Assembly: GCF_002929505.1 (NCBI RefSeq)
Contig: NZ_PJJL01000068.1
Location: 114,094-178,093 of the forward strand
Length of the DNA stretch: 64,000 nucleotides
Direction: 5' to 3'
Origin: Cryobacterium sp. Y57
GTDB lineage: Bacteria > Actinomycetota > Actinomycetes > Actinomycetales > Microbacteriaceae
Positions 36,875-46,004 of this stretch are shown one piece after another. Below the pieces are notes generated by a model. It ran no database searches. It worked only from the letters and a program-made list of their open reading frames with translations, and was not told where the DNA came from. Numbering within the stretch: position 1 is the first letter of the stretch; each line of letters begins with the position of its first letter. Both the position numbers and the translations under genes were made by a program.

Positions 36875-36891
36875 TGTTTGAGTAATCAACA
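36875..36891. promoter_or_regulatory. ROK-type operator upstream of xylA
   Basis: TGTTTGAGTAATCAACA, again TGTT-N9-AACA, preceded by TATA and followed by AATC. It lies 33 bp before the xylA start. Confidence 0.65.
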
Positions 36892-36924
36892 AATCATCGA
36901 CGAAGCTGAATCGGAAGTAGTGAT

Positions 36925-38130
36925 ATGACCCTGAGTGACGTGAGCCTGACCCCCACCCGCGACGACAAGTTCTCCTTCGGCCTCTGGACCGTTGGCTATA
37001 ACGGCAGTGACCCGTTCGGCGGCCCGACGCGTCCCCAGCTCGACGTCGTCGATGCCGTCACCAACCTGGCCGAGCTCGGCGCCTACGGCCTGACCTTTCA
37101 CGACGACGACCTGTTCGACTTCGGCTCGACGGATGCCGCGCGCCAGTCCCAGATCGACCGCCTCAAGCAGGCGCTCGCCGACACCGGCCTGATCGTGCCG
37201 ATGGTCACCACCAATCTGTTCAGCGCACCGGTCTTCAAGGACGGTGGCTTCACCTCCAACGACCGCGCGGTGCGCCGGTTCGCCCTCCGCAAGGTGCTGC
37301 GCAACATCGACCTTGCTGCCGAGCTCGGCGCCAAGACCTTCGTCATGTGGGGCGGCCGCGAGGGCGCCGAGTATGACGCGGCCAAGGACATCCGTTCGGC
37401 GCTCGAGCGCTACCGCGAAGCCGTGAACCTGCTCGGTGACTACGTCACCGACAAGGGCTACGACATCCGTTTCGCCATTGAGCCCAAGCCCAACGAACCG
37501 CGCGGCGATATTCTGCTGCCGACGGTCGGCCACGCGATGGCGTTCATTGAGACCCTTGAGCGTCCCGAAATGGTCGGCGTGAACCCCGAGGTCGGGCACG
37601 AGCAGATGGCCGGGCTGAACTTCGCCGCCGGCATCGCCCAGGCGCTGTACCAGGGCAAGCTGTTCCACATCGACCTCAACGGTCAGCGCGGCATCAAGTA
37701 CGATCAGGACCTCGTCTTCGGCCACGGCGACCTGCAGAACGCCTTCGCGCTCGTCGACCTGCTCGAAAACGGCGGCCCGAGCGGCGGCCAGGCCTATACC
37801 GGGCCGCGCCACTTCGACTACAAGCCGAGCCGTACCGAAGACGTCGCGGGAGTGTGGACGTCGGCCGCGGCCAACATGCGCACCTACCTGCTGCTCAAGC
37901 AGCGGGCGGCGGCGTTCCGCGCCGATCCCGAGGTGCAGGCGGCCCTCGCCGCGTCGAAGGTGCCTGACTTGTCGAACAACACCCTCGCATCCGGCGAAAG
38001 CTACGACGATCTGCTCGCCGACCGCAGTGCCTACGAAGACTTCGACACCGACCCGTACTTCGGTGGCAAGGGCTTCGGCTTCGTGCATCTGCAGCAGCTC
38101 GCCCTCGAACACCTGCTCGGTGCCCGCTAG
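36925..38130 (+). CDS. xylA: Xylose isomerase
   Basis: A 401-residue actinobacterial (class I) xylose isomerase. Active-site landmarks are TFHDDDL with the catalytic histidine (His59), [12 protein letters not shown], and the metal/catalytic set in [13 protein letters not shown], then [14 protein letters not shown] and [15 protein letters not shown]. It converts D-xylose to D-xylulose in the cytoplasm with divalent metal. GGAAG precedes the ATG. It is divergent from the xylFGH-like importer and likely derepressed by xylose through the ROK site at 36875. No xylulokinase gene lies in the window. Confidence 0.97.
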   Translation: MTLSDVSLTPTRDDKFSFGLWTVGYNGSDPFGGPTRPQLDVVDAVTNLAELGAYGLTFHDDDLFDFGSTDAARQSQIDRLKQALADTGLIVPMVTTNLFSAPVFKDGGFTSNDRAVRRFALRKVLRNIDLAAELGAKTFVMWGGREGAEYDAAKDIRSALERYREAVNLLGDYVTDKGYDIRFAIEPKPNEPRGDILLPTVGHAMAFIETLERPEMVGVNPEVGHEQMAGLNFAAGIAQALYQGKLFHIDLNGQRGIKYDQDLVFGHGDLQNAFALVDLLENGGPSGGQAYTGPRHFDYKPSRTEDVAGVWTSAAANMRTYLLLKQRAAAFRADPEVQAALAASKVPDLSNNTLASGESYDDLLADRSAYEDFDTDPYFGGKGFGFVHLQQLALEHLLGAR

Positions 38131-38177
38131 CCCCACCGCACCCCGGCAGCTAATTCAGGAGATCCGCACGCGTTCGT

Positions 38178-38211
38178 GCCGCCCAGCCCCGACAAATAGG
38201 GGCTGGGCGGC
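38178..38211. terminator. Strong hairpin after xylA
   Basis: GCCGCCCAGCCCC and GGGGCTGGGCGGC form a perfect 13-bp stem with the loop GACAAATA, 47 bp after the xylA stop. It lies between convergent genes and may terminate both; there is no U-run. Confidence 0.75.
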
Positions 38212-38251
38212 ATTGGCATCCCCACTCTGCTGAATCAGCCACCTGCACCGC

Positions 38252-38344
38252 GCATAACTCCTGCACATTGGCGACAGGCCGCCCCGGCACCCGCACTAAT
38301 ACGCGGAAGTCGGCCGGTGGCTGCTCAGATTGCAGGAGTTATGC
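38252..38344. repeat. 93-bp element bounded by 14-bp inverted repeats
   Basis: GCATAACTCCTGCA (38252-38265) and its exact reverse complement TGCAGGAGTTATGC (38331-38344) flank a GC-rich 65-bp centre that could form further pairs. It lies between convergent genes. It could be a REP/MITE-like element or a large hairpin; no second copy is seen in the window. Confidence 0.6.
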
Positions 38345-38381
38345 CTCGTATCTCTGCACGGGACGGGTCAGAACGCTGGCG

Positions 38382-39578
38382 TCAGAGGGCGAGCGACACG
38401 ACCATGGCCTCAATACGCTCGGGCGAGAGCGCGTGGTGGATGGCCAGCATGCTCGCACCCAGGATGGCGGCATTGGGCCCGGCGCTGGACTGGGTGATCT
38501 GCAGGTGCTGGGTAGCGAGCGGGTTGGAGCGCGAGTAAACGATCTCCCGCACGCCCGCGATCAGGTGTTCCCCGGCCTGTGCCATCGACCCGCCGAGCAC
38601 GATGACCGAGGGATTGATCAAGTTGACACACATGGTGAGCACCTCCCCCATATCCCGTCCGGCCTGACGCACGGCCCGAATAGCCTCGAGGTTGCCCTGC
38701 TTCACGAGGTCGACCACGTGCTGGCTCGTTGTCACCGGCAGCCCTTGGGCGGCCAGTAATCGCGTGAGCGCCGCCCCGGAGGCCACGGCTTCGAGGCAGC
38801 CATCATTGCCGCAGCGGCACGGCACGCCCAGGCCGCGGGCAATCTGCACGTGCCCGAGGTCGCCGGCAATCCCCTGCGCGCCGCGCTGCAGGTAGCCGCC
38901 CGAGATGACGCCGGCGCCAATGCCGGTGGCGACCTTCATGAAGATGAGGTGGTCCGTGCCCGACCAGGCGAATTCCCGTTCGCCGAGCGCCATGAGGTTC
39001 ACGTCGTTGTCGACGAGCACGGGAACCCGAAAGTGCTGTTGCAGCCAGCCGGGAACATCGAAGCGGTCCCAGCCCGGCATGATCGGCGGGTTGATCGGCC
39101 GGCCGCTGGTGTGCTCAACCGGGCCGGGCAAGCCCACGCCGATCGCGAGCAGGTCGGCCGTTGACCGCCTGCTGTCACTGAACAGTCGCGCACCGGCCTC
39201 GATGACCCAGTTCAACACGATCTCAGGCCCGTCCGAGATTTCCAGAAAGGCGGAATCCTGCACGAGGCTTCTTCCACCCAGGTCGCTCAGCGCGATCCGA
39301 ATATGGCTCGCGCCGATGTCCACGGCCAGCACGAATTTGTTGCCGGATTGCAGGGCGAACTGCGACGAGGGTCGGCCACCAGTGGAGGTGGCGTTGCCGG
39401 CCGGACCGACGAGACCGAGACGCGTGAGCGCGTCGACGCGCAGGGCGACGGTGGAGCGGGCCAGTCCGGAGAGGTCGGCGAGTTCCGTGCGCGTGCGCGG
39501 CTGACCATCGCGCAACACTTGAAAAAGGTCACTCGCGCCAGCCGGACCGAGGGCATTCACGTGACTTATGTCGACCAT
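38382..39578 (-). CDS. ROK-family transcriptional regulator
   Basis: A 398-residue protein with an N-terminal winged helix (TRTELADLSGLARSTVALRVDAL) and a ROK domain carrying DIGASHIRIAL, DNDVNLMALGE and the zinc motif GVPCRCGNDGCLE. It lies downstream of the RbsAC-like transporter genes on the same strand and probably senses the sugar they import. The ATG at 39578 is chosen; a GTG a few codons in is an alternative. Its operator was not identified with confidence. Confidence 0.87.
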   Translation of the reverse strand: MVDISHVNALGPAGASDLFQVLRDGQPRTRTELADLSGLARSTVALRVDALTRLGLVGPAGNATSTGGRPSSQFALQSGNKFVLAVDIGASHIRIALSDLGGRSLVQDSAFLEISDGPEIVLNWVIEAGARLFSDSRRSTADLLAIGVGLPGPVEHTSGRPINPPIMPGWDRFDVPGWLQQHFRVPVLVDNDVNLMALGEREFAWSGTDHLIFMKVATGIGAGVISGGYLQRGAQGIAGDLGHVQIARGLGVPCRCGNDGCLEAVASGAALTRLLAAQGLPVTTSQHVVDLVKQGNLEAIRAVRQAGRDMGEVLTMCVNLINPSVIVLGGSMAQAGEHLIAGVREIVYSRSNPLATQHLQITQSSAGPNAAILGASMLAIHHALSPERIEAMVVSLAL

Positions 39579-39763
39579 CAGGCAATTCAACCATACGAAT
39601 CATTCGAACTTTGGACCATTTTCAACGGATGCGCAGTGGCGACCCACAGAAGACCAGGCACACTCCCACAAGGCTAGCCGGAGTCAACGCCAGGGCGCCG
39701 CCACTGACCGCTGGTCGGCGGCAGAGCACGGCGTCGGCTATGAGACACTGCTGCCCGGTACGG

Positions 39764-40798
39764 TCACTTGCTGCGGCTGCCGCGGGAGGCGAAACGCTGT
39801 TGCAACAGCACGGCGGCCACGATGATGACGCCCTTCGCCACGTTCTGCACCGAGATCGAAAGGTTGTTCTGGGTGAAGACGTTGGTAAGCGTGCTGAAAA
39901 TGAGAATCCCGAGCACGGATCCCACGATGGTGCCACGCCCGCCGATCAGCAGCGTACCGCCCACCACGACGGCGGCGATCACGTCGAGTTCGAGGAGCGT
40001 GCCGTGAGTCGAGGTGCCAACCGTGGTGCGGCCGAGGAACATCACCCCGGCGATGCCGGCGGTGAGGCCGGAAAGCATGTAGACGTACACCATGTGGCGC
40101 TTCACCTTGATGCCGGCGAGGCGGCTCGCCTCGGCATTGCCGCCGACGGCCACTGTACGTCGACCGAAGGTGGTGCGGTTGAGCAGCACCCAGCCTGCCA
40201 CCGCCACGACCACGAAGATCCAGATCAAGATCGGCACCCCGAGCAGGTCGGCGCGGAAGAAATCCAGGAATCCCTGGTTGTTCACGATCTGCGTCGACCG
40301 GTTCGAGATGAGTTCGGCAAGGCCGCGCGCGCCCACGAGCATGGCGAGCGTCGCCATGAAGGCCACGACGCCGCCGTACGCAATCACCACGCCGTTCACG
40401 AAGCCGGCCAGGGTACCGACGGCCAGCGCGACCACGACGATCAGCAGCCAGGACGACTGCGCGGAGGCGAGCTGCACCGCGGTGAGGCTCGCCACCACGC
40501 TCGACAGGCCCACCACCGAACCCACCGACAGGTCGATGCCCCCGGCCGTGATCACGAAGGTCATTCCGACGCAGACCACGCCGACGATCGAGGCGAAGCG
40601 GATGATGGTGACGAAGTTGTCGAAGCTGGCGAACCGGTCGCCCGCCGTGAGGGTTCCCACCAGGAACAGCAGCGCGAAGGCGATGACCAGCCCGAGGTTG
40701 CGGCCCACCGAGCCGCCCAGCGCCCGTTTCAGGCGTCCGGGCGGGGCTACGTGTGTCTGCGGGATCGGCGGGGCCGCCTGAGTGATTTGCTCGCTCAT
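39764..40798 (-). CDS. Sugar ABC transporter permease, RbsC type
   Basis: A 344-residue CUT2 permease with about nine to ten helices. Family blocks are TAGGIDLSVGSVVGLSSV, AYGGVVAFMATLAMLVGARG, RTTFGRRTVAVGGNAEASRLAGI and VVVGGTLLIGGRG. The ATG overlaps the ATPase stop (ATGA). Together with the ATPase and the divergently encoded binding lipoprotein at 42515 it should form a complete monosaccharide importer. The sugar is unknown. Confidence 0.91.
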   Translation of the reverse strand: MSEQITQAAPPIPQTHVAPPGRLKRALGGSVGRNLGLVIAFALLFLVGTLTAGDRFASFDNFVTIIRFASIVGVVCVGMTFVITAGGIDLSVGSVVGLSSVVASLTAVQLASAQSSWLLIVVVALAVGTLAGFVNGVVIAYGGVVAFMATLAMLVGARGLAELISNRSTQIVNNQGFLDFFRADLLGVPILIWIFVVVAVAGWVLLNRTTFGRRTVAVGGNAEASRLAGIKVKRHMVYVYMLSGLTAGIAGVMFLGRTTVGTSTHGTLLELDVIAAVVVGGTLLIGGRGTIVGSVLGILIFSTLTNVFTQNNLSISVQNVAKGVIIVAAVLLQQRFASRGSRSK

Positions 40799-42315
40799 GC
40801 GGCACTTCCTCTCATGACCAGATCGAGCACACCGGACTCGTCGATTTCGTTGGAATCGGTAGTGGTGAGAACCTCGCCGTCGCTGATGACCAGCACGCGG
40901 TCGGCCAGGCCGAGCACCTCGTCGATCTCGCTCGAAACCACGATGATGGCGGTTCCAGCCTCGGCGAGACGCCGAATGAGACCGTAGATCTCGGCGCGGG
41001 CACCGACGTCCACTCCTCTGGTCGGTTCGTCGAGCAGGAGCACCGCGGTACCGTGCACGAGCCAGCGCGCGAGCAGGATTTTCTGCTGGTTTCCACCAGA
41101 GAGCGTTCGAGTCACCAGGTCAGGATCGGCCGGCCGCAGCTCGAGCGCCTCGATCTGCTCCCGCGCGGCCTGGCGCTCGCGCCGCTCGTTGAGGAACCCG
41201 CCGCGGGCGAAGCGCCCGAACGACGACAGCGTGACATTCTTGAAGATTGGTTCGTCGAGGATCAGCCCCTGGCTCTTGCGTTCTTCGGGAGACAGCCCGA
41301 TGCCCGCGCCCACCGCGGCCTCAACCGAGCCGGCGCGCAGTACGGTGCCGTTCACGCTCACGGTGCCGCTCGTGCTCCGGCGAGCGCCGTAAATCGCCTC
41401 CAGAATTTCGGAGCGGCCCGATCCCACGAGCCCGGCGAGCCCCACGACCTCCCCCGCCCGCACCTCGAGGGAGATATTGCTGAACACGCCGCGCACTCCG
41501 AGCCGGTCGCAGGCCAGCACCACCGGCGCATCCGCTGCGATCGGCGTGGCGGCCGGAAAAACGTTGGTCACGTCGCGGCCTGTCATCAAACGGATGAGTT
41601 CGGGAGTAGACGTGTCGGACACGCTCAAGCCGTTGGCCGTGCTCTTGCCGTCCTTGATCACGGTGATGCGGTCGCCGATGCGTCGAATTTCGGCGAGTCG
41701 ATGGGAGATGTAGACCACGGCGATGCCCTGGGCAGTGAGCTCGGCGACGACCCGGAACAGATTCTCCACTTCCTGGGAATCGAGCACCGCACTGGGTTCG
41801 TCCATGATGATCAGCCGTGTGTCCCAGCTGAGCGCCCGGGCCATGCTCACGATCTGCTTGTTCGCCGCCGAGAGCTGGCCGACCTCCATGCGCGGCGAGA
41901 TTTCGCCGTGACCGAGGCGGGAGAGGATTTGCTCGGTTCGGGCATTGGCCGAAGCTACGTGAAGCAACCCGCCCGTGGCCTGCTCGTGGCCGAGAAAGAC
42001 GTTCTCCGCGATCGTGAGGCCATCGACCACGTCGAGTTCCTGGTACATGGTGGCGATGCCGAGTTCGAGGGCGGCCACCGGGCCACCGATGGTGACCGGG
42101 TTACCCTGCCAGAAGATCTCACCGGAGTCGGGCTGGTAGGCACCGGACAGCGTCTTGATGAGGGTGGATTTTCCCGCGCCGTTCTGGCCGAGCACGCAGT
42201 GCACCTCGCCGGGCCGCACGACGAGATCGACGCCTTGGAGGGCCTTTACGCCGGCGAAACTCTTTCTCAGCCCGCGCACTTCGAGTAATGGTGCGAAATG
42301 GTCGACAGTGATCAT
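40795..42315 (-). CDS. Sugar ABC transporter ATP-binding protein, RbsA type
   Basis: A 506-residue duplicated ATPase: Walker [13 protein letters not shown], signature QLSAANKQIV and Walker B LIIMDEPSAVL in the first half, LSGGNQQKI and VLLLDEPTRGVDVG in the second. It faces the cytoplasm and drives the permease encoded immediately downstream. The gene is divergent from the binding protein at 42515 with about 200 bp between them, a slightly unusual split of one importer over two operons. Confidence 0.92.
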   Translation of the reverse strand: MITVDHFAPLLEVRGLRKSFAGVKALQGVDLVVRPGEVHCVLGQNGAGKSTLIKTLSGAYQPDSGEIFWQGNPVTIGGPVAALELGIATMYQELDVVDGLTIAENVFLGHEQATGGLLHVASANARTEQILSRLGHGEISPRMEVGQLSAANKQIVSMARALSWDTRLIIMDEPSAVLDSQEVENLFRVVAELTAQGIAVVYISHRLAEIRRIGDRITVIKDGKSTANGLSVSDTSTPELIRLMTGRDVTNVFPAATPIAADAPVVLACDRLGVRGVFSNISLEVRAGEVVGLAGLVGSGRSEILEAIYGARRSTSGTVSVNGTVLRAGSVEAAVGAGIGLSPEERKSQGLILDEPIFKNVTLSSFGRFARGGFLNERRERQAAREQIEALELRPADPDLVTRTLSGGNQQKILLARWLVHGTAVLLLDEPTRGVDVGARAEIYGLIRRLAEAGTAIIVVSSEIDEVLGLADRVLVISDGEVLTTTDSNEIDESGVLDLVMRGSAA

Positions 42316-42365
42316 GCGGAAAATCTAACACAACGATGGCACTTACGTCGATCAACAGCAATAAG

Positions 42366-42375
42366 TTGCATGCAA
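42366..42375. promoter_or_regulatory. Palindrome in the divergent rbs-like control region
   Basis: TTGCATGCAA is a perfect 10-bp palindrome in the 200 bp between the divergent ATPase and binding-protein genes. A second inverted repeat, CAAC at 42353 and GTTG at 42365 with an 8-base spacer, overlaps it. Either may be a regulator site; the regulator is not known. Confidence 0.4.
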
Positions 42376-42514
42376 ACCGCCATCATCTGCTATCGTTCAA
42401 CTCGTCAGCGTCGACCACACCTCAACTGATCGACAATTGCTCCGCATCCGTCGCTGGCCGCCATCACAGCGCCATTCCTACTACCGCAGCAATTACCGAG
42501 CCAGAGGGAAACAC

Positions 42515-43561
42515 ATGCTTGCACCACGCACTGTTCGTCGCAGAATTCTTTTCGCCGCCGGCACCTCGCTGGCCGTCGTCGGCCTCATCACCGGTTGCAC
42601 CGCGGGCGGCGCAACCACGAATGCCCAGCCCACGAACGCGAGCGTCGAGGGCAACGAAGCCCAGGGCGACACCATCACCATCGGCTATTCGGGCCCAGCC
42701 TCCGACCACGGCTGGCTCGGCGCGATCAACAACGCGGCGATCGCCGAAGCGGCAAAGTACCCCGACATCGACCTCAAGATCGCCGAGGGAACCGACGATG
42801 CCAACCTGCAGATCAGCCAGGTTGAGGGTTTCATCAACGACAAGGTCGACGCCATCGTGCTGCTGCCCACCGACGGCGCAGCACTGACGCAGGTGGCCAT
42901 CCGCGCTATGGAGGCCGGCATCCCGGTGATCAACGTGGACCGGGAATTTTCGAGCACCTTCGCCGCCCGCGCCACCATCCTCGGCGACAACTACGGAATG
43001 GGCGTCAGCGCCGGCACCTACATCTGCGAGGAACTCGGCGATAACCCCGACGCCGTGATCGCCGAGATCGCCGGCATCGATTCCCTCCCGCTCACCCAGG
43101 AACGCACCGCCGGCTTCGCGAAGGCGCTCTCCGATTGCGGACTGTCCGTCACCAACCGCGTCTCTGCCAACTTCACCGTGGCGGGCGGCGAGGCCACCAC
43201 GAGCCAGTTGCTCGCCGCCGCTCCGAAGATCGACGCGCTCTGGAACCACGACGATGATCAGGGAATCGGCGTGCTTGCGGCCATCGACGCCGCCGGACGC
43301 GACGAGTTCATCATGGTCGGCGGCGCCGGATCCGCTAACGCCATGCGCCTGATCCAGGCCGGCGACAGCGTGGTGAAGGCCACCGTGGTGTATCCGTCCA
43401 CCCAGGCAGCCGACGGCATCCGCCTGGCCCGCCTGCTCGTGCAGGAGAAAGCCATGAGCGACCTCGTCGAGGTGGAGATCCCCAGCCGAATCGTGCTGAA
43501 CGCCCCCGTGGTGACCAGTGAGAACGTGGAGAAGTACCTGCCGACCGCCTTCGAGTCCTAA
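42515..43561 (+). CDS. Sugar-binding lipoprotein, RbsB type
   Basis: A 348-residue periplasmic-binding-protein-1 fold protein with a lipoprotein signal (VVGLITGCTAGG). Typical blocks are TIGYSGPASDHGWLGAIN, VEGFINDKVDAIVLLPTDG, GIPVINVDREF and DALWNHDDDQGIGVLAAI. The ATG at 42515 follows AGAGGGA. It should serve the RbsAC-like transporter encoded on the other strand, and it leads an operon with a dehydrogenase and a TIM-barrel isomerase. Confidence 0.9.
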   Translation: MLAPRTVRRRILFAAGTSLAVVGLITGCTAGGATTNAQPTNASVEGNEAQGDTITIGYSGPASDHGWLGAINNAAIAEAAKYPDIDLKIAEGTDDANLQISQVEGFINDKVDAIVLLPTDGAALTQVAIRAMEAGIPVINVDREFSSTFAARATILGDNYGMGVSAGTYICEELGDNPDAVIAEIAGIDSLPLTQERTAGFAKALSDCGLSVTNRVSANFTVAGGEATTSQLLAAAPKIDALWNHDDDQGIGVLAAIDAAGRDEFIMVGGAGSANAMRLIQAGDSVVKATVVYPSTQAADGIRLARLLVQEKAMSDLVEVEIPSRIVLNAPVVTSENVEKYLPTAFES

Positions 43562-43632
43562 GCACCAAGGCGCATCTCACGGGGAGCACGCGAGTCGTGC
43601 TCCCCGTGACCATCAACAGGAAGAGACTTCAC

Positions 43633-44823
43633 ATGAGCGCACCCCTTCGCGTCGCACTGATCGGCCACGGGTTCATGGGCGCCGCGCACTCCCAAGGCTG
43701 GCGCGTCGCCCCCCGCTTCTTCGACCTGACAGCGCAGCCCGAGATGAGTGTTCTCGTGGGGCGCGACGCCGCTCGCGCCAAGGAGGCCGCCCAACGCTGG
43801 GGCTGGGCCGAATCCTCCACCGACTGGCGGGCCGTGATCGACCGGCCGGATATCGACGTGATCGACATCGTCACCCCGGGGACCTCGCACGCCGAGATCG
43901 CGATCGCCGCCCTCGACGCCGGAAAACATGTGTTGTGCGAAAAACCACTCGCGAACACGGTTGCCGAGGCCGAGGCGATGACGGATGCCGCCGCTCGCGC
44001 CTTCGACCAGGGCGTGTACGCCATGGTCGGGTTCACCTATCGGCGAATCCCGGCAGCCACACTCGCCCGCGATTTTGTCACCGCCGGCAAGATCGGCGAT
44101 ATTCGCCAGGTGCGGGTGAACTACCTGCAGGATTGGCTCGTCGACCCGCAGTCCCCGCTCACTTGGCGCCTGCAGAAGGAGCTCGCCGGCTCCGGGGCGC
44201 TTGGCGATATCGGCGCCCACGCCATCGATCTCGCCCAGTTCATCACCGGCCAACGGCTCGTGAGCGTTTCGGGCATCATCGAGACGATCGTGGCCGAACG
44301 CCCGCTTCTGGGCCTCCGGCAGGGACTCTCGGGTACGGGCACCACCGAGCATGGCCCCGTGACGGTCGACGATCTGGCCCTGTTCACGGGTCGGTTCGAG
44401 GGCGGCGCGCTGGGTAGCTTCGAGGCCACGCGTTTCAGCACCGGACGCAAGAATTCCTTCCGCATCGAGGTGGCCGGCTCCCTCGGCGCGATCTCGTTCG
44501 ACCTGGAAGACCTCAACGCCCTGAGCTTCTTCGACGGCACCACCGCGAGCGGCCAGCAGGGGTTCACCAAAATTCTGGTCACCGAGCCGCAGCATCCGTA
44601 TCTGGCCGCCTGGTGGCCACCCGGGCATACGCTCGGCTACGAGCACGGTTTCACCCATCAGGCCAAGGACTTCGTCGAGGCCGTCGCGGCCGGCGTGCAA
44701 CCGACCCCGTCGTTCGCCGACGGCCTGCAGGTACAGCAGGTGCTCGCTGCCGTGGAGGCCAGTTCCGACAATGGAAGCGCTTGGACGCCCACCCTCGCAC
44801 GCGTACTCGCCTCACAGAAATAG
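43633..44823 (+). CDS. Gfo/Idh/MocA-family oxidoreductase
   Basis: A 396-residue dehydrogenase with [17 protein letters not shown] as the nucleotide-binding turn, [10 protein letters not shown] as the EKP motif and [18 protein letters not shown] holding the catalytic Asp/His pair. Of the six such proteins in the window it has the most canonical motifs. AGGAAGAG precedes the ATG. It is followed after 8 bp by a TIM-barrel isomerase gene, so the pair probably oxidises and then rearranges the sugar bound by the upstream lipoprotein. Inositol- or glucose-type substrates are possible. Confidence 0.9.
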   Translation: MSAPLRVALIGHGFMGAAHSQGWRVAPRFFDLTAQPEMSVLVGRDAARAKEAAQRWGWAESSTDWRAVIDRPDIDVIDIVTPGTSHAEIAIAALDAGKHVLCEKPLANTVAEAEAMTDAAARAFDQGVYAMVGFTYRRIPAATLARDFVTAGKIGDIRQVRVNYLQDWLVDPQSPLTWRLQKELAGSGALGDIGAHAIDLAQFITGQRLVSVSGIIETIVAERPLLGLRQGLSGTGTTEHGPVTVDDLALFTGRFEGGALGSFEATRFSTGRKNSFRIEVAGSLGAISFDLEDLNALSFFDGTTASGQQGFTKILVTEPQHPYLAAWWPPGHTLGYEHGFTHQAKDFVEAVAAGVQPTPSFADGLQVQQVLAAVEASSDNGSAWTPTLARVLASQK

Positions 44824-44831
44824 GAGAACTC

Positions 44832-45836
44832 ATGCCCCGCCCAATCACCCTGTTCACCGGCCAGTGGGCCGACCTTCCCTTCGAAGAAGTAGCGCGGCTC
44901 GCCGCCGGCTGGGGCTACGACGGGCTGGAGATCGCGTGTTGGGGTGACCATCTCGACCCGAATCGGTGGAACGACGCCGACTATGTCGCCGGCAAGCTGG
45001 CCGTGCTCGAGAAGTACGACCTGAAGGTGTGGGCCATCTCCAACCACCTCAAAGGCCAGGCCGTCTGCGACGACCCGATCGACCAGCGGCACCGCGATAT
45101 CCTGCCCGACTCGATCTGGGGCGACGGCGATGCGGAGGGCGTGCGCCAGCGCGCCGCCGAGGAGATGAAGAACACGGCCCGGCTCGCCGCGAAGCTCGGA
45201 GTGAAGACGGTCATCGGGTTTACCGGCTCGTCGATCTGGAAGTACGTGGCCATGTTCCCGCCGGTGTCGCAAGAACTCATCGATGCCGGCTACCAGGACT
45301 TCGCCGACCGGTGGAACCCGATCCTCGACGTGTTCGACGAGGTCGGTGTGCGCTTCGCCCATGAGGTCCACCCGAGTGAGATCGCCTTCGACTATTGGAC
45401 GACGGTGCGCACCCTCGAAGCCATCGGGCACCGACCCGCGTTCGGCCTGAACTGGGACCCGAGCCACTTCGTCTGGCAAGACCTCGACCCGGTCAGCTTT
45501 CTCTGGGACTTTCAAGACCGCATCTACCACGTCGACTGCAAAGATACGAAGAAGCGCCTGAACAATGGTCGAAACGGCCGCCTCGGCTCGCTGCTGGCCT
45601 GGGCCGACCCTCGCCGCGGCTGGGATTTCATCTCGACCGGCCACGGCGACGTGCCGTGGGCAGACAGCTTCCGCATGCTCAACACCATCGGCTACGACGG
45701 TCCGCTCTCGGTGGAGTGGGAGGACGCCGGCATGGATCGGCTGGTCGGCGCACCGGAAGCGCTCGCCTTCGTGCGGGCGCTCGCTTTCGACGCGCCGACG
45801 GATGCCTTCGATGCGGCCTTCAGCACGCGCCGCTGA
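44832..45836 (+). CDS. Sugar phosphate isomerase/epimerase-type TIM-barrel protein
   Basis: A 334-residue xylose-isomerase-like barrel with family motifs [52 protein letters not shown] and YHVDCKDTK, which supply metal ligands and active-site histidines. TAGGAGAAC precedes the ATG. It closes the operon started by the binding protein at 42515. Function by context: isomerisation or epimerisation of a keto-sugar; a specific reaction is not claimed. Confidence 0.88.
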   Translation: MPRPITLFTGQWADLPFEEVARLAAGWGYDGLEIACWGDHLDPNRWNDADYVAGKLAVLEKYDLKVWAISNHLKGQAVCDDPIDQRHRDILPDSIWGDGDAEGVRQRAAEEMKNTARLAAKLGVKTVIGFTGSSIWKYVAMFPPVSQELIDAGYQDFADRWNPILDVFDEVGVRFAHEVHPSEIAFDYWTTVRTLEAIGHRPAFGLNWDPSHFVWQDLDPVSFLWDFQDRIYHVDCKDTKKRLNNGRNGRLGSLLAWADPRRGWDFISTGHGDVPWADSFRMLNTIGYDGPLSVEWEDAGMDRLVGAPEALAFVRALAFDAPTDAFDAAFSTRR

Positions 45837-45872
45837 CCAGCCGAATCCGTACTGCGCACTGGCCGACCTTCT

Positions 45873-45910
45873 GCTGTACTCTGCCCGCATCCGAACGGGC
45901 AGAGCACAGC
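45873..45910 (+). terminator. Terminator hairpin after the TIM-barrel gene
   Basis: GCTGT-A-CTCTGCCCG pairs with CGGGCAGAG-C-ACAGC around the loop CATCCGAA: a 14-bp stem with a single mismatch, 36 bp after the stop codon. No U-run follows. Confidence 0.72.
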
Positions 45911-46004
45911 TCCCAGTCAGCTTTCAGCCAGTTGGAACCGGACCGTTAGTCGGGGTTGCTAACGTCGTAGGCAACGGCCGCTCCGGTGGCATTGCATCGA
46001 ACGA

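Larger units (their letters stand above)
36438..36924. other. Divergent xylF/xylA control region
   Basis: 487 bp without a convincing gene. It is clearly more AT-rich than its surroundings (about 36640-36780). It holds two TGTT-N9-AACA inverted repeats, one facing each gene, and a run of eight T on the plus strand near 36711. Exact promoters are not clear. Confidence 0.7.

Noticed and set aside
36886..38136. A 416-codon open frame antisense to xylA
   Set aside because: It mirrors a certain gene codon for codon in high-GC DNA, has no domain and has biased composition rich in Val, Gly, Ala and Arg. It is a shadow frame.
39611..40987. A 458-codon open frame opposite the RbsC-like permease
   Set aside because: Rich in His, Asp and Glu because it reverses codons of a hydrophobic permease; the same effect gives the frame at 32410-33711.
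44658..45890. A 410-codon open frame opposite the TIM-barrel gene
   Set aside because: Antisense to a gene with good start, ribosome site and family motifs.
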